64,000 nt of DNA, from contig NC_052112.1 of the NCBI RefSeq assembly GCF_012273895.1, positions 4,402,001 to 4,466,000 on the forward strand, written 5' to 3'. Position numbers and translations under genes: made by a program. The DNA comes from Zerene cesonia (taxonomy: Eukaryota; Arthropoda; Insecta; Lepidoptera; Pieridae). Below, one piece after another: positions 56,501 through 64,000 of this stretch. The notes beneath the pieces were generated by a model that made no database searches, was not told where the DNA came from, and worked only from the letters and a program-made list of their open reading frames with translations. Each line of letters opens with the position of its first letter. Position 1 is the stretch's first letter.

Positions 56501-59500
56501 GGCAGTCTGCAGTATCTTCAATCAGACAAGCGCCTCCACAGCTCACTCAATTGAGGTTAATTCATATGGAGACTGGCCAGATACATGTAGAGTTCGTTTT
56601 ATTTATTCGTTCAATAAACTAAATAGCCTAGTAAATTTAGTTCATGTTCATAAGGAAGTCAATGTAACGTGAAATTGTTTATGAACAATTGCTTAGTCGT
56701 TCAAATCGTATTATAATTATGTAGCGATCTTAATGGATAGGAAACAAATTAATATACCTATAAATAAATAAAAGAGTGTGCTTCAGTAATATTCAAAGAT
56801 ATCAACATTACCACGGTTTCATATATTACAACGGTATTTATAGGTGTAACCATTACATTTGTTCTTTGTAGAGTTACGAAACGAAATCCTTTTATAGGAA
56901 ACAAAAAACGTGTTCAATTGTTTACAGAAGCGAGACAACGAACTCGTAAAATGTATATAAAATTATTTGAACCTTCACTTGCATACAGTAGTGCAGAACA
57001 AACAATAATAAAAACAAAATTTAATCGTGTTAATGTAAATAGCATAAAGAATGGGACAAAAATAAAATGGATACATAAATAATCTTACCTATGAGACCAA
57101 AGTTTTATTCTATACAATGTAATCGTTCTACGATTTATGATTGAGAATTACGTATTATTTTCTACAAAATTAGCCTACATCAGCGTAATCACAATCCAAG
57201 TGAACTATAATATTTATTAGCATCCGTTGCAGAAATGTTTATACTTGTTTTTTATAAATTATTATATGCTAGACAAATTTTGTCGGTTTCATTTGCAGAC
57301 CTAACCAATTATTAAAATTGAAATCAAATAAATAAATATCATTGCTATAATTAAACACATTAAAATTATCACTTGTGTTATTTTGAAATTAGCTTTTAGG
57401 TAATCAAGTGAACAATTTTTTGCCTAAATAATTTCTTATATAACTCACAAGTTTATTGCAATTTGCGCTGTAATGCGTATAAATATTTTTATTCGTAGGC
57501 AATGAAGTTAAATAAAATTTACTTCTAGCGAAGTGAATGCTAGAACCTCTTAACATTGTTTAACCATGCGGGTGATATTTCATTGTTTGATTCTGAGCAT
57601 CAACAGCCATGGTATTTATGTATGAAGTGATACACAATGCACCGTTATATTAAACTTAAATTGCAATCCTACACCCTATTATTAATACTCTATTTCTTAG
57701 CCAATACGTTAAAACTAGCAAACACTTAAAATATACATTTATTCATTAAAATGCGGGAGTATGTAAGCGTGTTTTTTTTACTTTGACATTAATGATCTCG
57801 CAAAGTTATCAATGAATACGTAATAATCTTAAACCCGTTGATAGTTTACGTCATCAGCAACCGTCGACATCGGCCTTGACAGAAACCACTTTACAGTATG
57901 ACCTTCCAAAAATTATAATATTATTACTTTTTTTTTGCCTGTTACTTGTCGATATGAATTTTGATGAGCACTGTTATTTTAACCTACCTATTTTGTAATA
58001 AGTCAGTTCTTTCTGAAGTTAAAATAAATCATAATATCAACATGACGTGTACACTGAAATAACAAGAAGTTTACGCACAATCAAACAGACTTAAAAATGA
58101 TTTTTAAAAATTAACAGCACGCATATTCTCAGAAAGCCCTTATGAAGTGTACCAACTGGTTTTGAAGTAAACATGCGATTAGGTGGAAACATCCGTAAGT
58201 GGTTCAACCGCTATTATCCTACATAAAAGTGGGGAGGAAGGAAGCTCTACAAGTATGGCTTGTATCTATTCAGGAAGCGCTGATCCCAGTCTCATTAAGT
58301 AGGATAAGCTCGGATCAGAATTTAGTTACACTTTTTGCTTATTGATTAGTTGTATATTATCGCTTTTTGTATCGAATATGCTAGTTCAAACAGTTACAAT
58401 AAAAATATCTTTCAATGCCCTGATAAAGCCGTCACAGGCCCAAAATAATAGTTAAAAAGTATTTTCTTATCCTTTGCCCGGCTTAATCATCAAGATAAGC
58501 TATTGTTATCTTAAGCTTAAACATTTATAATCGAGTTGTTAAATTTTTGCGACATTTTTTACTAACTCCAGTTGTTAAATTTGGTTTGCTGAATATAAAG
58601 TTGCAAATATATAGAATATCAATTCGTCACAGTAGATCGGTTGTTCATGATTAGCATAACAATAGACGTAGAGGCCAGAGGTTAAACGGGTTCCTTTATA
58701 AATTCTGCCAAGCATATATGACAAACAGATCCGCGATAACTACGCCTGGCCCACGCAGTATTCAAGAAGATTAACCCATGAATTTATTCTGTTAATTTAT
58801 TTATTTGCGTATGCATGGATTTCGTTGTTTTTTATCATGCAATTGGGCGTAGTAATCAATACAAATAATTGTAGAAATGTGCCCTAAATAATAACACAGG
58901 TACCTACGGAAATATATCGATAAGAATACCTTATCTGTTTTCCGTCTTTTGTTTAATGTGATCTTATTTAAACTCCTTGACCGCATTTTCAAAATAAAGT
59001 TTAAACAGATGACGCCGTTACATGTACCTCTCTTTCATATCAAATATCTTCTGGTTACGTTATGCTCCGAGTCTTGCTGCGGGCCATGTGCACGACAGAT
59101 GCGGCATTCGAACCTCTATTCTCAAAACTTGTTCTACATTATTTCTTCGTTTTACATATTCGCATTGTAATAAGGACCAACAGAACATTACAACTTCTAA
59201 CTTCCTTGCTTTTGTCTGTCTTCACCCATGTGATAAGATAGATGTAGCAGGCATGTATGACATGAAGTATTACGTTTCAGTGTGCATATTTAGGAAACAG
59301 GCGTATGAAAATATATCTGTTGGATGTAAAATTTAGTGATTACACCACTTAAGTACATATATCCTGCCTCCAATCAAGTTGCTTTTAAATTAACAATATT
59401 ATTTTTTGCGCAGAATGTTGATTTACGTTCATACTATAATGAGTAATCCACATATGTAGAGACTACGTAATCATTGCTGTATGTACCTACCTATGGTTGG

Positions 59501-62500
59501 AATTTACTTATTTCCCATAACAAGTGTATTAAATGTATAATAGCTTTCAATAAATAAAAAATATTCATGTGAATTTTAAAACTACACCCAAAGTATTGAT
59601 ACGTTCAAAAACCTGTTTGCGAAGCGGGTAGTTACTTTCTAGACACGCAATTCGATCCCGTCAAATAGTATCAATGCTTTCTACATTTGATTCGTACCTA
59701 TATCATATGGACGGGTAAAAGCGAAACTTGGTAATGTTCATAAACATTCTCTGCATAGTTTTTATCAAATAAAAAATGATCTGATTTTATTTTATGTATC
59801 AACATAGAAATATGTACTTATTATTTAAACAACAAAGCATTGTCCTCAATATCACTTTCTGGCACGCTGTTAGTATTTTCATCTCGATGCATTCAGTCAT
59901 TACCGCTTCGCTAAACAATCGATTCCCAAACAGTATATGTGGTACTCGGTACCTACATATAAATACCGTTAGGGTTATGATCTGTTTACAATAGGTTTTT
60001 GTGTAAGTAACTTTCTAAGACACACTGCACCATGCACGTCAATTTCATTTCTTAATTGTAGTTTATATTATACACATATGACATGACATGCATACATATG
60101 TATATTTATTATAAGTAAATACCGTATAAGTAATAAAATAATATTGACACAATTCAACAGAGTTAGCAGTTATCGCGTCTCTTACAGCGGTTAATACAAG
60201 GAGATACATAAATTACAATAACATTATATCCGTCACGTAAATCATGTTTATTGATGTGATTTCAGTGTTTACTTATGGATTGCAATTAAAGATTTATATG
60301 AATATAAGATTTATAAACAGCTTTATTTATTACATATAATAGAAATGGAATGAAACTAGAGTATTGATTGTGACTAGAGGTGTACACTGCACAGTCACTA
60401 CATCTCTTCCAAGAGTCGGAGCACAGGTCGTTGATACGAAATTACAGGCATAACCCTACATTAGTCAGAGTGAGATAGCCATACAACTATTCAATTTTTC
60501 ACTGTTCCTTCTAGGGTTCTCAAAGATTGGTGTATCAAACATAAAAACATAAATGCAACTTTTATGCATAAATGTAAAATGTTACTTTTCTATAATTATT
60601 AGTTCTTCCAATTGATGGTTTAAAAATTATCCAATAATTTCATTAGTCATTTATAAAAATTTGTTTGATATTACTTTTTAATATAAAACGTACAAATTAA
60701 TCATAATGACAAAATGATTTACTTATAATATTTCAAATGTCAGTCATATGAAGAAAGTTGTGTTATAATAATAGCAATACTTTGAGACACTGAGTGCAAG
60801 GGCTTGAACTCCCCTCGGTCTTGGCACAGTTAGTTTAATGCAAGCACTCGTCTGTCCCATGATTAATTATTTGACCCGAATAATGATTGAATGCTCTGTT
60901 TGAATATTAAGGAGGCATAATTTCATCAAATAATGGAATTAATTATTATGACCTATTAATACCATTTCACTTCAAGTTCAATAAATATTTCAATATAGGA
61001 ATTTGATCATTTTGGTATTATTTTAAATGTTGTTCGTTGAATAAAGATTAATATTCACAACGACTGTTATAGTCATTCTTAGACCCTACGAACCAAGTAA
61101 GCATATTTAGAATACATAAAACGGCGTTAGTCATGTCTTCTACGAATACTTATTATTTATTCATTTAAATTACAAAACGTGCAGTTGATTCTAAAAAATA
61201 AAGTAGCAAATTTTAAATGTTTCTGGTATTCAAATAGGCTGAGTTAATTTTCAAATAATTGCTTAGAGTATAACCAAACCGACGGACAATAATATGAAAT
61301 AATTTAAAATGTGATTCAATTTATCTGCTATGCCCTTTAGGCCGATTGCTCGAAGTTAAGGTATCATTATCCGATATCGAATTTAGTTATAGCAGGTAAA
61401 GTTATTATAGTTTCGTAATAACAACATTAGATAAACATTACAATAAATCTGCATGTCTAAATTCTCGTTTAAGTCTGCAATTCACAGTGGGTACCAATTA
61501 AACACTAAATTATAACGTCACTTTATGTAGACAAAGAAAATCTCTGGAATAGCAATATAATTTTTATTTACATTGAATATTCTTTGTAAAGATAATTTTA
61601 ATATTACTCATTACTTGTAATCAATATCTATAAAAGTAAGGTTATTTATCATATATAAGAATAGATAAAAATCAAATCCGTTTATAGTATTCAAATCAAT
61701 TGTTCAAAACGAATCTAAAGATACGATTGCACAAACATAAGAATACGAACTTCTTTGTTTACATTTGATCAACAAATTAATTTATATCAGCAATATATAA
61801 AAACACATATAATAATTATTTGTAAGCGTATAGTCATATTATTTCCCACTCCATTATATATAAACCATTTATTGTTTAAAGTTTATAATTACATGTACAC
61901 CGGATGCAGTCATCATTATGAACCAACCATGCGCTCTTAGAAATTAGCGACAGCTGATACAAGATAAAGATTATTACAATTATTTTGCTCACTCACACAT
62001 ATTCGGAACAGGTGCCTCGTGACTAGCTTTGAATTAGAAAGTATCTGATGTTATAAAGGTGTTAATCAAGATTGTTTTATGAGTTTAATCAGTATACCAA
62101 TACAGCTGTTGAGTTATATAGGAACCCTCTCAAGTATACGAGTAATTCAGTAGGTTTAGTAATTTTATATGGTACATTTACTACTTAGTATCTTTTTACA
62201 GCTTCCCCAAGCCTTAATGCAGGCGTGGTTAAGATCTAATGGATCTCTAAATAGTTTAATAGCAGTGTTCTTCGTCATGTCTGAAGTACGATGCATGATT
62301 TCATAGAACAAGCTAAAAATAAGTTTCGTAAAGAGTGGTTTCTAATCACTTGACTTTATAACACTCGACAAACCCTTTGAAACTTTTTACCATAATATCT
62401 TTAAGTGCTCTCACGGACATATACTATCATTATTAATACTAGTTCTTAAGGTTTCTTAAGTACCTAGGTATCTTCCATTATGACTTGTCTGATATATACA

Positions 62501-62584
62501 TGACGCAAAATATTACTTTATAGATGTAGATTTAGATGTGTACCAAATATCGCTTAAAAATTATGCATTTTTTCAATCCAACAG
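50594..62584. other. Very long intron or intergenic stretch
   Basis: About 12 kb of A+T-rich DNA with no exon recognised on either strand and few obvious transposons. Two blocks stand out by being less A+T-rich: 52440-52560, and 54960-55200, which has TCAGT initiator-like words and could be a promoter with 5'UTR. Short open frames (53027, 55001, 58949, 59022, 59794, 61755) have random composition. Confidence 0.55.
54960..55260 (+). promoter_or_regulatory. Possible promoter / untranslated first exon
   Basis: A moderately GC-rich block with TCAGT at about 55005, then sequence resembling a 5'UTR, about 7.5 kb upstream of the coding exon at 62668. That exon is itself preceded by a splice acceptor and so needs an upstream untranslated exon. 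I could not find a strong donor, so the link is weak. Confidence 0.2.
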
Positions 62585-62591
62585 AATCAAT

Positions 62592-62654
62592 ATGTTTGCA
62601 CATAGTTTGGAAAATTACTTTCAACCTAAATTGTGTGATAAGTGTCAAATTTAA
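62592..62654 (+). promoter_or_regulatory. Upstream open reading frame in 5'UTR
   Basis: The ATG at 62592, 8 bp after the acceptor CAATCCAACAG (exon start 62585), opens a 20-codon frame (starting MFAHSLENYF) that stops at TAA 62654, 13 bp before the main ATG. If the exon is transcribed as predicted, this would lower translation of the main frame. Confidence 0.5.
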
Positions 62655-62667
62655 ATAAAATTTCGAC

Positions 62668-63912
62668 ATGGCGGTAACTACATCGCCAACGTACTGTGGA
62701 TCTCCTATTCATGATGGATTCGCTACAATTCGGGCACCGAGGAGTCGAATCAAGATAAGAAACCTGGTTGAACCAAATCACATAGCCAATCTACCTCAAA
62801 GGCATTCCGAGTATTTTACACTACAAAGAACCCCTAAAAATAACTTTTTAGAGAGCAGTTGTGGAGTACAGTATGTAACAACTGAAAATCAAAATGTTGT
62901 GAACAAACCTTCCAGAATTAGCTTTACCGAACCTATTTATGCCAAAGTAACTCCTCCACAATCTATTTGTAACTCTCCTGTTAAACATGCAACTGAAAGG
63001 CAAGAAGTTAATTATGATTCTATCAATACAAAACCGCGACGAAGAATAAAAAGTTTAGAACTGTCAAGAGAATCTGAACTCGACAAAGATGAAAAACTCA
63101 TCGTGGCAATGGTGAATAACGGCGATCGTCATTCGTATGAAACTAACATAGCAAACCAGGACGTTGTGGAACAACATTCCGTGCGCACAGACACTACGGG
63201 ATCTTCTGTTGACTATAGAAAGCGAAATAGTGATCGCGATAACTGCTCCGAGTCATCGTCATATCTCACCGATAACGACAGACCTATATCTAGTTACAGC
63301 GATAATTCGACAATACCATCTACAGATACTGAAGACGTATTAAAAGAATTGCCAAATAAATCAAGATTCCATAAATCACCCCAAAAATATGCTACGTTAA
63401 ATATGAGAAGACCAAAGTTTATAGATCTTAAACAGCCTGTTGTTAAGGAAAATTTATTTTATGGTAGTTTAAATAGAAACAAAATGGGATATCATTCGGA
63501 ACCAAATACTCCTCTTTGTGCGGATGTATCAGATTTAAATGATAGCTCTAATATTATAAATGACGTCCAAAAAATTCCAAAAATGCCTTTACAAAACAGA
63601 AACGGCTTCAGGCGTTCAATTAGTGAGACAAACGGTTTCTCAAAAAGACTGAGTTACAGGCATTCCTTTAGTGCAGATTTCAAACCCCAACCACTTATGA
63701 AAAGACCACACAAATGTTGTGAATGTATAACTGGAATACCAGCAGATGATGAGCGAGAATCAACGGCAATTTCCAGGCCATTAGGCACCCTATATGAGTC
63801 ACAAGATTCAAAAATAGGCTGCCAAACTATTCTTCGATCCAAACCTCCAGTTCCTTGGTGGGAATTAGCTATAAAGAAATCGCGATATAAAAGCTGTCCA
63901 ATCTTAGAAGAT
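62668..63912 (+). CDS. 415-codon first coding exon, unrecognised protein
   Basis: The ATG at 62668 is in good context (GACATGG). An in-frame TAA at 62656-62658 fixes it as the true start, and an acceptor at 62584 implies a spliced 5'UTR. The frame runs open for 415 codons to GAAGAT|GTAAGT at 63912 (phase 0); read-through would stop after three more codons. The protein is Ser/Arg/Asn-rich and probably disordered. It contains YRKRNSDRDNCSESSSYL, STIP (63307-63318), YATLNMRRPKF, RRSISETNGFSKRLSYRHSF (candidate basophilic kinase sites), a HKCCEC cluster and TGIP (63730-63741). It ends KPPVPWWELAIKKSRYKSC before PILED. I do not recognise a family. Strand, STIP/TGIP motifs and phase match the exon ending at 50593, so it may be an alternative N-terminus of sickie joining the coiled-coil. 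It could equally be the first exon of another gene. Confidence 0.78.
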
Positions 63913-64000
63913 GTAAGTATTTAATATAAGTTTTAATTTACTCTACTCCTCCCTTCTTGGCACAGCGTCAATCGTATTTACGTAAGAACATGCTTTTGAA

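Noticed and set aside
62202..62313. Strong acceptor (TCTTTTTACAG) followed by an open phase-0 stretch starting LPQALMQAWLRSNG
   Set aside because: The next sickie segment should continue the conserved coiled-coil and this does not resemble it. There is no good donor before the stop.

Overview
The window looks like a stretch of a lepidopteran (moth or butterfly) genome. It is strongly A+T-rich and has small coding exons separated by long introns. It carries several roughly 200-bp non-autonomous Helitrons (5' TCCTACTAATATTATAAA, a short GC hairpin, 3' CTAG, inserted between A and T). It also carries a tRNA-derived SINE with a (GAT)n tail of a type common in Lepidoptera. No bacterial, viral, rRNA or CRISPR content was seen. 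The organism assignment is an inference from these repeats and the gene structure.

Nearly all recognisable coding sequence on the + strand belongs to one gene, the insect neuron navigator homologue (Drosophila sickie; vertebrate NAV1/2/3). I could chain fifteen exons from 31462 to 50593 with matching splice phases and no internal stop. They are preceded by two alternative 5' exons. The exon at 15977-16290 encodes the second half of a calponin-homology (CH) domain. The exon at 28270-28361 starts with its own ATG in an N-myristoylation context. Both end in the same phase (AG|), so either can join the exon at 31462. From the second start the reading frame runs 1176 codons without interruption to 50593, where the coiled-coil begins. 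The CH-domain N-terminus (upstream) and the rest of the coiled-coil plus the AAA+ ATPase (downstream) are not seen in the window.

Layout: 1-15976 is upstream intron or flank with many transposon remnants. 15977-16290 is the CH exon. 16291-31461 is a long intron containing the alternative start exon and a GC-rich island near 23.2 kb. 31462-36580 holds three exons, including a 1758-bp Ser/Lys/Asn-rich one. 36581-42769 is an intron with a GC-rich promoter-like block (37.0-38.04 kb), a twin-primed SINE and Helitrons. 42770-50593 is a dense cluster of small exons with a candidate 27-nt microexon at 46981. 50594-62584 is a long intron or intergenic stretch. At 62668-63912 a 415-codon first coding exon, unrecognised by sequence, ends in a phase-0 donor. 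Its phase matches the phase-0 end of the exon at 50593, so it may be an internal alternative start of the same gene, or the first exon of a separate gene.

The encoded protein is expected to be a microtubule plus-end and cytoskeletal scaffold: CH domain, long disordered region with several SxIP-type EB1-binding motifs, conserved GYMSDGD/GYMSEGG block, serine-rich linkers and coiled-coil. The most interesting points are the lipid-anchor start exon, the microexon with a downstream TGCATG element, the internal-promoter candidates and two long near-perfect hairpins. No wholly novel system was found.
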